Assembly: GCF_025950235.1 (NCBI RefSeq) | Contig: NZ_JAPDDT010000008.1 | Location: 265,750 to 329,749, forward strand | Direction: 5' to 3' | DNA: 64,000 bases | Source: Luteolibacter arcticus | Lineage (GTDB): Bacteria; Verrucomicrobiota; Verrucomicrobiia; Verrucomicrobiales; Akkermansiaceae | Shown here: positions 42,184 to 50,661 of the stretch, in pieces | Layout: each line of letters opens with the position of its first letter | Position numbering within the stretch: the stretch's first letter is position 1 | The notes under the pieces: generated by a model | Databases searched by the model: none | What the model was told of the DNA's origin: nothing | The model's input: only the letters and a program-made list of their open reading frames with translations | Made by a program: the position numbers and the translations under genes

Positions 42184-45100
42184 TCATGTGTGAAGCATCT
42201 GCTGGCCGAACACGATCACCCACGCGAGTGCGACAAACACGAGCCCCAGCGCAACCTTCACCGCAAACGTGTGCTTGGTCTGGAAGGCGATCAGTGCATT
42301 GCTGGTCATGCCGGTGAAGGCGAGGCCGAAGATCACGATCAGCGGCACGATGAAGGCGAGATTGTAAGCGAGGAGCCACGCAACGGCATCCATTCGTCCC
42401 TGTTGGATGTGATAGATGATCGGCGCATAGACCTGGCCGGTGCAAGCGAGTTCCAGGAAGGAGATGGCCAGGCCGGCGAAGAAGGCACCCGCCACGAAGC
42501 GCCGCGCGCGGGCACCCGTGCGGATGACACCTCGGATGCGGTCCTTGAGGAAGCCGGGGAGCTGGAGCGACATCTCATCGATCTTGCCGGCGCGTGCCTT
42601 CAAGGCATCGCGGAATGACAGGAAGGCGGCGACCAATGCGAGCCCGCCGAAGATCCAGTCCAGCCATGGCTTGATGCCGGCGATGCGGTCGGTCATCTGC
42701 GCCAACACCTTGTGTAGCACCAGTCCGGCGAGGAAGTAGGCCAGGAACACGGCGATGATGAACGCCGCGCCGACCATCAGCATCTCGCGCGGCGTGCGCC
42801 GTGCGATCTGGAGGTAGGAGAGGAAGAATATGATGGTGGCGAATGCGCACGGGTTGATCCCGTCGATGAGGCCGGCGGCGAGAACGACCGGCAAGGTCAA
42901 CGCTTTGAAGCGCTCCTGCACCACCTCCTGCGCGGCGGCGATTTCCGGTCGCGCAATCACGCTCCACGAGTCGTCCTGGGTCTTCGACATGGTGGCGGAG
43001 AGCAGGCCGCCAAGTGCCTGTGGCACGATGTCCTCACGGACCAGAAAGCCGGTCTGGCTGAAGATCGCGGGAGCGATCGTGTGCTTGTTAGAGGGAACCT
43101 GGAAGCGCGAGCACAAGGCCTGGTTGAGCACGGTGCCGTCGGTCTCGTTGATGTTGTGCTTCTCCACCTGCAGCAGGGGGAAGTCGGCTTTCACCGTTTC
43201 TAACAACTGGCTCGCCTTCTCGCACTCGGCGCAGCCGGGCTTGAAGAAGTACACGACCTTGAGCGATTCGCGTGCGGGCTTTTCCTCGCTGTCGTCTTCC
43301 GCCACGGCGGTTTGCTGCGGTGCGGCGGCAACCGCTTCGGCACCGGCGACCAGGGCGGCGAAGCTGGCGAATCCGCCTCCCTCTTCCTTCGGCGCGAGGC
43401 GGGCGATGATCGTCTGCATCCGCTCCGAATTGATCGTGGAGGTGTCGAGCGCCGCCGCGATCGGGGCCAGACCGGGGCCGATGCGGCTCGAGTTCTCTCC
43501 CATCCAGTCGGCGATGCGGTAGGAAGCCGCAGTCTCCTCAGGCTGGCGGGAGATCAGACCGGCGAAGGCTTCGGCATCGATGGTCTGGCCGTGGGAGAGC
43601 AGCGCGAACAGCGACTCGAAGCGAACGTTCTCGTCGGGATCGGTGGCAGCCATCTTCTCCAGCGCCGACTTGGCTTCGGGGGTGAGGCGACGCGAGGTCC
43701 GCTCGGAATACCAGGAGCTGTCGCGCACCGCGCGGGTATCGTCGAAGCGGTGCATCCACGCCGAGTCCATGCGCCCGCTGACCTCGGCCAGGACGGCCCG
43801 CACCTGGGGGGAGGGGTCGCCCGCGAGCGTGGCGAGATTCTGTCGGAAAACGGCGGCACCGGTCGTGCCCATGGCGTGCCACGCGGCGCGGCGGACCCAG
43901 CGGTCGGACGAGCCTTTCGCCAGCGCGAGCACCGGCTCGGCGGCGGAGGCCGGGAAATTCTGACGCAGGGAGATGAGCGCGAGCACCTGCAAGGGATGGC
44001 TCGCCTTGTCATCGCGGAGCACGGACAGCGCCCAAGCCCGCAAGGTGGGGACCATCTTGTTTTCGCGGGCCACGGACTCGAAGTGATACGAGTAGATCTC
44101 CTGCGGCTGGAGCTTGGCACCGGGTGCGGCGAGTTCCTCTAGCAGCATCGAGAGGAAGGCAGGGGCGTTCTCGTTCGACAGCGTCGATCCGGCTGCCGCA
44201 CCGCGGATCTCTTCGATCGGGTCGCGCAGGAGCAGACGGAGGAGGTCCAGGGCTTCCTTGCGCGTGGGATTGTAGAGCTGCTCGGCGATGGCGGCGCGTT
44301 GGGCAGTCGAAAGCTGGGGCAAACGCGAGACGAGCACGCCGAGGCCGCCGGGATCGCCGGCACGCGCGAGGCAGAGGGCGGCGCGGAAGGATGATTCGCT
44401 GGTTTCAGCGGCGATCCCGTTGAGCGCCTTCATGAGCTCCGCCTGGGCACCGGGGATGACCTGCACGGCGGGGGCGGGAGCCGCCGCCTGCTGCCCGGCC
44501 GCTTTCAAGAAAGCATCGTAGAGTGGGTCGAGCGCGGTCTTCTCGCCATCGCTGCCGACCAGTCTCAGAGCCTGCTGAAGCGTGGGGTCGGGTTGCTTGC
44601 CCGACACCGGCGGCAGGGCGAGGCGATCGAGGGCGGCGGCGCGTTTCTCCGGGCTGTTAGAGCGGAGGGCGGACACCAGCACGCTCGCGACTTCATTGGT
44701 CTTCACGCGATCGGCATCGGCGGAAAGGAAGCGGATGGCCGCGCAGGAGACGTCCAGGTCGGGATCGTTCGCGAAGCGGATGACGATGTCCGAGAGATCC
44801 GAGTCCGCTTCAGCGGCGCGGATGGCAGCGAGGCGGGCATCCGGCGGATAGGCCGAAAGCTTCTCGATCATCGCTGCGTCGGGCTCCTTGCTGAGTGCCG
44901 CATAGCCTTCGAGCACCGGACCGACCATGCCGGGGTCGGAAAGGAACATCTCCTTGAGCTTCTCGGCCGCGCCTTCGGCACCGAGGGCCGCGGCGGCCTT
45001 GATCGCGCTGAAGCGGACAAACTCGTCGGGATCGGATAGCAGCTCGACGCAGCGCGGCTTGGCCTCCATGACCTTGCGGCCGGCGACGAATTCGAGAGCG

Positions 45101-46203
45101 GCGGTGCGGACGCGCCAGCGGGGATCGGAGAGCGCCTTGAGGATTGCCTGGTTCACCTCGGCCTGCACGCCTTCCGCGAGCTTCGGCTTGCGGTTGCTGC
45201 CGCTGAACATCATGTCGTTCTCGCTGCCGCCGGCGAGCTTGAGACAAGCCTGGATGGCGGAGACGAGCAGGTCCTCGTCCTCGTGCGAAAGGAAGGAAGC
45301 GGCGAGCTTGAGCGAGGCATCGCCGGGGATTTCCTTCAGGCGGCGCAGGGCACCGTGGATGACATTGACGTCGGTCTCCGCGGTGAGCACCGGGGCCACC
45401 ACCGGCAGCGACTGCGCGCCACCGGCGGAGAGCATCGCATCGATCGCGGTCTCGCGGACCAGCGGGTCGGCATGCTGGAGGAAGTCGCGCAAGATCGGCA
45501 GGGCGACGAGACCGGCACCGCGCAGGGTGCCGAGCGCTGAGAGCGTCTGGTCGCGGCTGCCGAAGGCGAGCTGGCGTGCGGTCGTGGCGGCCTGCGGGCC
45601 GAGCGGACGGGAAAGCACGATTTGGTACTGCGCTTCTCGTACTTTCGCACGGCTGCCGGTGGGCAGGGTGGCGGAGCTTGAAAGGAAGGTCTCGAGGAAA
45701 CCCACCGCGCCGAGCCCGTCGGCTTCCAGCATGCGACGGGCGCGTGCAGACTTGTCGCTGTCATTGCCAAGCAGGTCGTGCAGGTAGCTGCGGCGCTGTT
45801 CGTCGCCGAAGAGATCCCGTTTGCCCGCGGTGCCGGGCTTCTCGCCGGTCCACTGTTTCCAGCGGGCGAGCGGGCCTTCATTCTCCGGTGAGCCCGGGGA
45901 ATTCCACGGATTGAAACCGAAGTCGCCGCCAGCCTTTTCCTCTAACAGCTCCAACGCGCCGAGCCGCACGGCGAGATCGGCGTGGGAGAGCAAGTTCATC
46001 AGCTCGGCGGAGGGGAAGGGCTCCAGGCTGAGGATGGTGAGCCGCACGCTGCTCCGCCCCGCGGGATCCGCCAGCAAGGGCACGGCCTTCGCCAAGGTCG
46101 CTGCCGTCGGTGGCTCCGCCTTCAATGCCTTGATGGCATCCGCGACCGGCTCCTGGGCGGAGACGGCGAACGCGGCACAGAGTAGGAGGAGCAGCGGTTT
46201 CAC
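42184..46203 (-). CDS. HEAT-repeat, thioredoxin and CcdA/DsbD-like membrane fusion protein
   Basis: A 1,339-residue exported protein (signal peptide MKPLLLLLCAAFAVSA). Residues about 30-960 are HEAT-like helical repeats (EKAGGDFGFNPWN..., then repeated AALELVAGRKV-, LGALELLEEKA-type helices). About 978-1090 is a thioredoxin fold with FKPGCAECEKA as CxxC (Cys about 988 and 991). Residues about 1105-1339 are a six-segment CcdA/DsbD-type membrane domain with paired cysteines in GLIDGINPCAFATI (near 1117) and LELACTGQVYAP (near 1250). Electrons would pass from the cytoplasm through the membrane domain to the external thioredoxin. The combination with a large HEAT solenoid is unusual. It is the last gene of the MoxR operon, 15 bases after the DUF4159 gene. 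Confidence 0.88.
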   Translation of the reverse strand: MKPLLLLLCAAFAVSAQEPVADAIKALKAEPPTAATLAKAVPLLADPAGRSSVRLTILSLEPFPSAELMNLLSHADLAVRLGALELLEEKAGGDFGFNPWNSPGSPENEGPLARWKQWTGEKPGTAGKRDLFGDEQRRSYLHDLLGNDSDKSARARRMLEADGLGAVGFLETFLSSSATLPTGSRAKVREAQYQIVLSRPLGPQAATTARQLAFGSRDQTLSALGTLRGAGLVALPILRDFLQHADPLVRETAIDAMLSAGGAQSLPVVAPVLTAETDVNVIHGALRRLKEIPGDASLKLAASFLSHEDEDLLVSAIQACLKLAGGSENDMMFSGSNRKPKLAEGVQAEVNQAILKALSDPRWRVRTAALEFVAGRKVMEAKPRCVELLSDPDEFVRFSAIKAAAALGAEGAAEKLKEMFLSDPGMVGPVLEGYAALSKEPDAAMIEKLSAYPPDARLAAIRAAEADSDLSDIVIRFANDPDLDVSCAAIRFLSADADRVKTNEVASVLVSALRSNSPEKRAAALDRLALPPVSGKQPDPTLQQALRLVGSDGEKTALDPLYDAFLKAAGQQAAAPAPAVQVIPGAQAELMKALNGIAAETSESSFRAALCLARAGDPGGLGVLVSRLPQLSTAQRAAIAEQLYNPTRKEALDLLRLLLRDPIEEIRGAAAGSTLSNENAPAFLSMLLEELAAPGAKLQPQEIYSYHFESVARENKMVPTLRAWALSVLRDDKASHPLQVLALISLRQNFPASAAEPVLALAKGSSDRWVRRAAWHAMGTTGAAVFRQNLATLAGDPSPQVRAVLAEVSGRMDSAWMHRFDDTRAVRDSSWYSERTSRRLTPEAKSALEKMAATDPDENVRFESLFALLSHGQTIDAEAFAGLISRQPEETAASYRIADWMGENSSRIGPGLAPIAAALDTSTINSERMQTIIARLAPKEEGGGFASFAALVAGAEAVAAAPQQTAVAEDDSEEKPARESLKVVYFFKPGCAECEKASQLLETVKADFPLLQVEKHNINETDGTVLNQALCSRFQVPSNKHTIAPAIFSQTGFLVREDIVPQALGGLLSATMSKTQDDSWSVIARPEIAAAQEVVQERFKALTLPVVLAAGLIDGINPCAFATIIFFLSYLQIARRTPREMLMVGAAFIIAVFLAYFLAGLVLHKVLAQMTDRIAGIKPWLDWIFGGLALVAAFLSFRDALKARAGKIDEMSLQLPGFLKDRIRGVIRTGARARRFVAGAFFAGLAISFLELACTGQVYAPIIYHIQQGRMDAVAWLLAYNLAFIVPLIVIFGLAFTGMTSNALIAFQTKHTFAVKVALGLVFVALAWVIVFGQQMLHT

Positions 46204-46218
46204 GCAAAGGGGCAGGGC

Positions 46219-46857
46219 TCAGTGCAGCAGCGCGTAGGCGAGGATGTTCGCGTTGATCTCCATGGAATTCTGGATCTCATTGCCACCGCAGCAGCAGCAG
46301 CCCTCGGTGTGCGAGGTGTCGTTGAGGCCGTCATTCGAGTAAACCACCACGATCTTGCCATCGCGGAAGACGCCGCGCAGCCGCGACTCGCCGCTCGACT
46401 TCGCGAGCTTGAGGTCCTTCACGGTGAAGATCGTGCGGAAGATCTCATGATCCATCGGGATGTCCTTCAGGCAGTCGTTGCCGAAGAGCCGCTTGACCTC
46501 GCGCTGGAAGGCACCGTCCCATGCCTCATTCGAGCACGACGCCGATGCGAGCAGGAAACCGCCATTCTCGAGATACTTCTTCAGGTGCTCGCGTTCGTCG
46601 GCGGCCAGCGTGAAGTCGCCTTCGCCGGTCATGATGACGAAGGGCATCTTGAACAGTTCGTCGGAGGCGAGCTTGACCGGCTTGAAGCGGCGCTCGGTCG
46701 CGATCGAGGTCTTCTGTTGGACGGTGGACAGGAACTCGTCGCTGAAGCACTTCGAGGTCTTGGTGCCGGCGTAGATGAGGTTGCCGCATTCGACCGCGCC
46801 TTCCTTCGCATGAAGGAGCGGGCAAAGGGCCAGGGTGAGAGCGATCAATGCTTTCAT
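46219..46857 (-). CDS. DUF4159-domain secreted protein with a four-cysteine run
   Basis: A 212-residue protein with a signal peptide (MKALIALTLALCPLLHA) and a DUF4159 fold resembling a glutamine-amidotransferase-like Rossmann domain (PFVIMTGEGDFTLAADEREH, then KYLENGGFLLASASCS). Such domains are normal members of MoxR/BatA operons in Bacteroidetes and Verrucomicrobia. Near the C-terminus it has TEGCCCCGGNEI, four consecutive cysteines, which is odd for an exported protein and, next to a thioredoxin-CcdA fusion, suggests metal or disulfide chemistry. That link is inference. The gap to the next gene is 15 bases. Confidence 0.8.
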   Translation of the reverse strand: MKALIALTLALCPLLHAKEGAVECGNLIYAGTKTSKCFSDEFLSTVQQKTSIATERRFKPVKLASDELFKMPFVIMTGEGDFTLAADEREHLKKYLENGGFLLASASCSNEAWDGAFQREVKRLFGNDCLKDIPMDHEIFRTIFTVKDLKLAKSSGESRLRGVFRDGKIVVVYSNDGLNDTSHTEGCCCCGGNEIQNSMEINANILAYALLH

Positions 46858-46876
46858 GGCGATATCAGGTACGGAT

Positions 46877-49645
46877 TCAGGATTCGGGGTCGAAGTAGCG
46901 TTTCACGGCCTCGCGGTAAGGCTCGGGGACGGACTCGGGTTCGGGCGCGGACTGGGTCTCGCGGGGAAGTTGGGATGGCTTCATGCTTTCGGATTCCGCG
47001 GCGGTGGCGGCTTGTTTGCCGGGCGTGGTCTGGCCCTTGCCATCGGCGCTGCCGCCCATCGATGCGGGCTCGAACATCATCCGCTGTGGGCCGACGACGG
47101 GCAGGTCCATCATGGAAAAGCCGGGCGCGGCATTGCCCGTCGGCCCGGTGCCCCCCCCACCCATGCCGCCGCCGCCCTGGCCTTGGTTCGGCGACATGCC
47201 GGGATTCTGGCACATCAGGCCTTCGAGCATCTGCTGCATGGTCTGGTTCACGTCCGGGCGAGGGATGGAGAATTTCATGCACTGTCCTTGGCACGCTTTG
47301 GAGAAGGCATTCTCCTCCTGCTGCATCAGTGCTTCTAATAGGCCGCGCGCGAGCTCGGCCTGGACGAAGGCATCATTGGCCACTCCCAGCCGGCCTGCCT
47401 TGGCTCCGCTCTCCATGACCGACTGCGGATCGGCAAGCCGCAAGGCCTCGAGGAACTGCAACGATGACTCCACCAGCGGGGCGAGCGCCGGGTCCTTGCA
47501 GGCATCCGCACGCTTCTTCAGCTCGGCAGCAAACTCGTCGAGCGCCACGCGATTCTTGTCCTGGGTCTCGGCAAGTGCCGGCAGCAGGCGGCGGTTCTGG
47601 TCGTTGCCCTTGTGGATCTCTTCCGCGATGGTGCGGATGCGTTTGCTGAGGGAAACCTGGGTCTGATAGATCTGCTGGAACTTGGCGGACATCTCCAGGA
47701 TCTTGCCGGCTTCGGCGACCATCTTGGCATCCTCCTGAAGCTGCTGGTGCTCCTGCTCGCGGGCACCGAGCCGGTCACGCATCTCCCGGATTGCGCGGCG
47801 TTGGTCGGCCTCGCTGCCCTTCGGGTCGAAGTTCCCGAGCTGGGCGAGATTCTGCTTGGCGTCTGCGGCACCCTTGGCGGCGAGATCCTTCAAGCGCTGC
47901 TCGAGCTCGAAGGCCGGGAAGTCCGCTGCCAACGCCTCTAACATCTCCGCCGCCTGCTGGTGTGCGGTGATGGCATCCTGCCGCGCTTTCTCGACGGCGG
48001 CGGGATCGTTGAGGTCGGCGGCCTTGTCCATCGCATCGAGCGACTCCTTCGCTTGTTGAAATGCCTTGGCGATGGCGGCGTAGCGCGCGCTGAATTGCTC
48101 CAGCGTGGTCTTGGCGCGGATGCGGTAGGCGTAGTCGTCCTCGGAAATGATCTGCACGCGCGAGATCTCCGAGGCACCTTGGCCGAGCAGGGAGGGATTG
48201 TGGTCGGAGGCCTGGAGGAAGAGCTCGATGATCTGGCCCGGATGGACGCCGAGGGTCGAAAGCTGGACCGCATCGGCGAACTCGAATGCCTTGTCTCGCA
48301 AGACCGGTGCCACCACGCGGGTGCGGTCGCGGAAGCCTTCGAGCGTGCGGACGAGTTGGACCTTTGCCAACGCGTGATCGTCCTCGGCTCGGCCGACGAG
48401 ACGCAGCGTGGATGATGGAGTGGCCAGCAGGAAACGCGGTGGCGACGCGAGATCGACCACTGGTGCCTGATCGGGCAGTGCTTTCAGGGTGAGGTCCAGA
48501 GGCGCGGTGGCAGGCGTGCCGCGCACGTCGTGGAGCAGGGCGCTGAGCTTGCCCGGACGAGTCGCGATCCAGCGGAAGGCAATGGCTTCGGTGGAAACGA
48601 CTTCGCCGGGAATCTCTTCGGGCACGGCCTCGACTCCCGGAGGCGTCGCCGGCGTGAATACCAGCGTCGATGGGGCAAGCGGTCGGTTGCTGGTGACTTC
48701 GAGGACGACCTGGGAGCCCTCGATGGCGGCAATCTCGCTGGTGTCGAGCGGGGTGCTCGCTGCCTCGCGGCCGGTATAGGCGGGCGGAGTGATGGTGACC
48801 TTTCCCGCAAGCACCTTTGGCTGGAGCCGCAGCTCCACCGGCAGCCACGGCGAGCGTGCCTTGCCGCAGGCGAAGGCGATCGACACCGGCTCGGTCAGCG
48901 CGTCGAGCGTTCGGGAGAAGCGCGTGTCGGATTCGCGGAACGACGGCAAACGTCGTACTTCGGATTCTCCCGGGCGGCGGACCAGCAGCTCGACGGGGTG
49001 ATCGAGCGGTGCGCCGGTGATCTCCACGGCCACTTCAAGTTCGCCGCCATAGACGGTGGAGGGCGACGCCGGATCGATGGTGAAGCGCAGCGAGCTCCAT
49101 GGCGGAAGGTCGGTGCCCGGCTCTAACAGGCGCTTCGCGACCGTGCGGGAGGCCTCGGGCTTGGTGAGCCACAGGATGCCGAGCGGCATGGACGCCAGCA
49201 GCAACGCCAGCGCGGCGAGGCCGATGGACTTCCACGGGATGATTCGCGATGCGGGAATGGCGGCGAGTTCGGCGGCGGCTTCACGGTGCGAGCGTTCCGC
49301 GAGGTGACGGGCCAGCGGTGTTTCCGCGGCGGAAGGATCGAGCGTCAGTGCCGCGCTGGCGGGACGGCGCGGTGAACCGAGCAGGCAGTCGGCTGTTTCC
49401 GCAGCGCGCTTCCGCGAAATGAGGCTGGCTGCTGCGAGCACGGCCAGCGTGGCGAGCGAAAGTACGACGAGCATCGTAACAACGAGCGCGGTGCGTCCCG
49501 ACGTCTCGAAGGCGAGGCCGGCATCTGCAAGCCCCGCGCCAAGCGCCAGCAGGCAGGCGAGCGCCACCGCAGCCAGCAGGGCCGCCAGCCAGCGCCCGCA
49601 ACGCCGCCAGCGGCGGATGCGATTGAGTGTGGAGGGGAAGTTCAT
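46877..49645 (-). CDS. DUF4175-like large membrane protein
   Basis: From ATG 49645 (NFPSTLNRIRRWRRCGR) the protein has 922 residues. Hydrophobic segments are near 20-45, 55-80 and 150-175; a long exported region follows with beta-sandwich sequences (LRFTIDPASPSTVYGGELEV and KVTITPPAYTGREA) and then a coiled-coil region (about 540-760, LEQFSARYAAIAKAFQQAKE). The C-terminal part is rich in Gln, Gly and Met (PNQGQGGGGMGGGGTG). The layout fits DUF4175-type proteins of this operon class. An ATG nine codons upstream is possible. A 47-base segment containing its start is repeated upstream at 50101-50147, on the far side of a toxin-antitoxin remnant. Confidence 0.75.
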   Translation of the reverse strand: MNFPSTLNRIRRWRRCGRWLAALLAAVALACLLALGAGLADAGLAFETSGRTALVVTMLVVLSLATLAVLAAASLISRKRAAETADCLLGSPRRPASAALTLDPSAAETPLARHLAERSHREAAAELAAIPASRIIPWKSIGLAALALLLASMPLGILWLTKPEASRTVAKRLLEPGTDLPPWSSLRFTIDPASPSTVYGGELEVAVEITGAPLDHPVELLVRRPGESEVRRLPSFRESDTRFSRTLDALTEPVSIAFACGKARSPWLPVELRLQPKVLAGKVTITPPAYTGREAASTPLDTSEIAAIEGSQVVLEVTSNRPLAPSTLVFTPATPPGVEAVPEEIPGEVVSTEAIAFRWIATRPGKLSALLHDVRGTPATAPLDLTLKALPDQAPVVDLASPPRFLLATPSSTLRLVGRAEDDHALAKVQLVRTLEGFRDRTRVVAPVLRDKAFEFADAVQLSTLGVHPGQIIELFLQASDHNPSLLGQGASEISRVQIISEDDYAYRIRAKTTLEQFSARYAAIAKAFQQAKESLDAMDKAADLNDPAAVEKARQDAITAHQQAAEMLEALAADFPAFELEQRLKDLAAKGAADAKQNLAQLGNFDPKGSEADQRRAIREMRDRLGAREQEHQQLQEDAKMVAEAGKILEMSAKFQQIYQTQVSLSKRIRTIAEEIHKGNDQNRRLLPALAETQDKNRVALDEFAAELKKRADACKDPALAPLVESSLQFLEALRLADPQSVMESGAKAGRLGVANDAFVQAELARGLLEALMQQEENAFSKACQGQCMKFSIPRPDVNQTMQQMLEGLMCQNPGMSPNQGQGGGGMGGGGTGPTGNAAPGFSMMDLPVVGPQRMMFEPASMGGSADGKGQTTPGKQAATAAESESMKPSQLPRETQSAPEPESVPEPYREAVKRYFDPES

Positions 49646-49668
49646 GGCGAGTCGTGATTGGGAAGAAC

Positions 49669-49812
49669 TCATTCAATCTCTCCCGCGAGTTGGAGAAACT
49701 CTTCGCGGACTTCTGGTGGAATGACGACACGACCGAACAAATCGGGTAGTAGCCGCTCCCTGCCGATTTTCAGCAGGTTCGAGATAGCGGTCGTGTCGGA
49801 GATGACGATCAT
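49669..49812 (-). pseudogene. Truncated DUF3368 PIN-like toxin remnant
   Basis: A 47-residue frame begins IVISDTTAISNLLKIGRER and LLPDLFGRVVIPPEVREEF, the first third of a DUF3368 (PIN-like) nuclease, which normally has about 150-160 residues. The first acidic residue of the active site (Asp 6) is present; the rest of the domain is missing because the frame ends just before the DUF4175 gene. The start overlaps the UPF0175 stop (ATGA), the usual coupling of this toxin-antitoxin type. It is unlikely to be active. Confidence 0.75.
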
Positions 49813-50045
49813 GGCTTCCGGGGTCGGATGGCAGCGACGTCATCCGCCAAGTCCTCCAAAGTGTAGTCCATGGGAAGGCGATGCTTCGCCATGGACTGCT
49901 GGAATTCCGGGCGCGAGACGCCCGCCAATGATGCGGCGTTGCCGAAGCTCAACTTTCCGTTCACGTAGAGCCCGAGAGCCATGGCGAGCTTGGCCTCCCG
50001 CTCCGTGAGTTGATTTTCGAGGCCTGCTGGAAGTGTGACTTGCAT
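49809..50045 (-). CDS. UPF0175 family antitoxin-like protein
   Basis: A 78-residue protein typical of the UPF0175 family: LTEREAKLAMALGLYVNGKL, then SFGNAASLAGVSRPEFQQSM, a helix-turn-helix-like core. These small proteins accompany DUF3368 PIN-type toxins, and here it precedes a truncated copy of one. It appears intact, so it may persist as an orphan regulator. It is enclosed by the 47-base direct repeat, the likely footprint of its insertion into the operon. Confidence 0.8.
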   Translation of the reverse strand: MQVTLPAGLENQLTEREAKLAMALGLYVNGKLSFGNAASLAGVSRPEFQQSMAKHRLPMDYTLEDLADDVAAIRPRKP

Positions 50046-50140
50046 GCTTCAGTGTAGCTTGGGTGGGCACGGCTTCAATGTCATCCGCCCCTGTGGGCTG
50101 CGCCGCCAGCGGCGGATGCGATTGAGTGTGTAGGGGAAGG

Positions 50141-50653
50141 TCATTGCCGGAATTTGGTGTCGGAATGAATGGGACGGCTCGAACTGGTAAACTGGCAGAT
50201 CACGACCCGCCGGTAGCCGCGATCCCTGAAGTAATCGTTGATCCTAGCGATGTCGGACTCCAACGAGTCCCGGATCCAGGCGGCCTTGTGGAAATTCACC
50301 ACGATAAGATCCTTGTGGCGTTGGTCATCGAAGAACTCAACCAGTTCCCCAAGGCTGAAGTAGTGCGGGTCCCTGTAGCTATTTCCATCGGCGGATTTTA
50401 TCCTGCCCACGCCGATGTCGAACCTGCCCTCGCCCGTGAACTCAATCACCAGATCGGCCGCTCTCTCCAACGCGAAGGCGCGCTTCGATTCACGGTCGAG
50501 TGGAAGGCTTTTGATTCGTGTGTTCCGAGGGTTGTTGAGAATGAGATCAATACTCGACCTCGTGACCGGCGTGATCTGGTCCTCACCTTCGGGAGATGAA
50601 TTCCCGCAGGAGGTAAGCAGAGCAAGAGACAGTGTCATCGGAATGAGTCTCAT
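50141..50653 (-). CDS. Lipoprotein of unknown function in the MoxR operon
   Basis: From ATG 50653 the protein starts RLIPMTLSLALLTSCGNSSP, a lipoprotein signal with the lipobox LLTSC, giving about 170 residues. The mature part ends in FDIGVGRIKSADGNSYRD and a FRDRGYRRVVICQFTSSSR stretch; no family recognised. It lies 8 bases after the VWA gene. Its stop codon falls inside copy 2 of the 47-base repeat, and an ATG overlapping that stop suggests it was once coupled directly to the DUF4175 gene. Confidence 0.65.
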   Translation of the reverse strand: MRLIPMTLSLALLTSCGNSSPEGEDQITPVTRSSIDLILNNPRNTRIKSLPLDRESKRAFALERAADLVIEFTGEGRFDIGVGRIKSADGNSYRDPHYFSLGELVEFFDDQRHKDLIVVNFHKAAWIRDSLESDIARINDYFRDRGYRRVVICQFTSSSRPIHSDTKFRQ

Positions 50654-50661
50654 GGGGTGAT

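Larger units (their letters stand above)
49602..50147. repeat. 47-base direct repeat bracketing a toxin-antitoxin remnant
   Basis: 49602-49648 and 50101-50147 match at 44 of 47 bases. Copy 1 is the start of the DUF4175 gene (encoding NFPSTLNRIRRWRR). Copy 2 would encode TFPYTLNRIRRWRR after an ATG that overlaps the lipoprotein gene stop by four bases, then soon stops. The 499-base offset encloses a UPF0175 gene and a truncated DUF3368 gene, so the DUF4175 gene was probably split and its 5' end duplicated when the cassette inserted. Confidence 0.8.
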
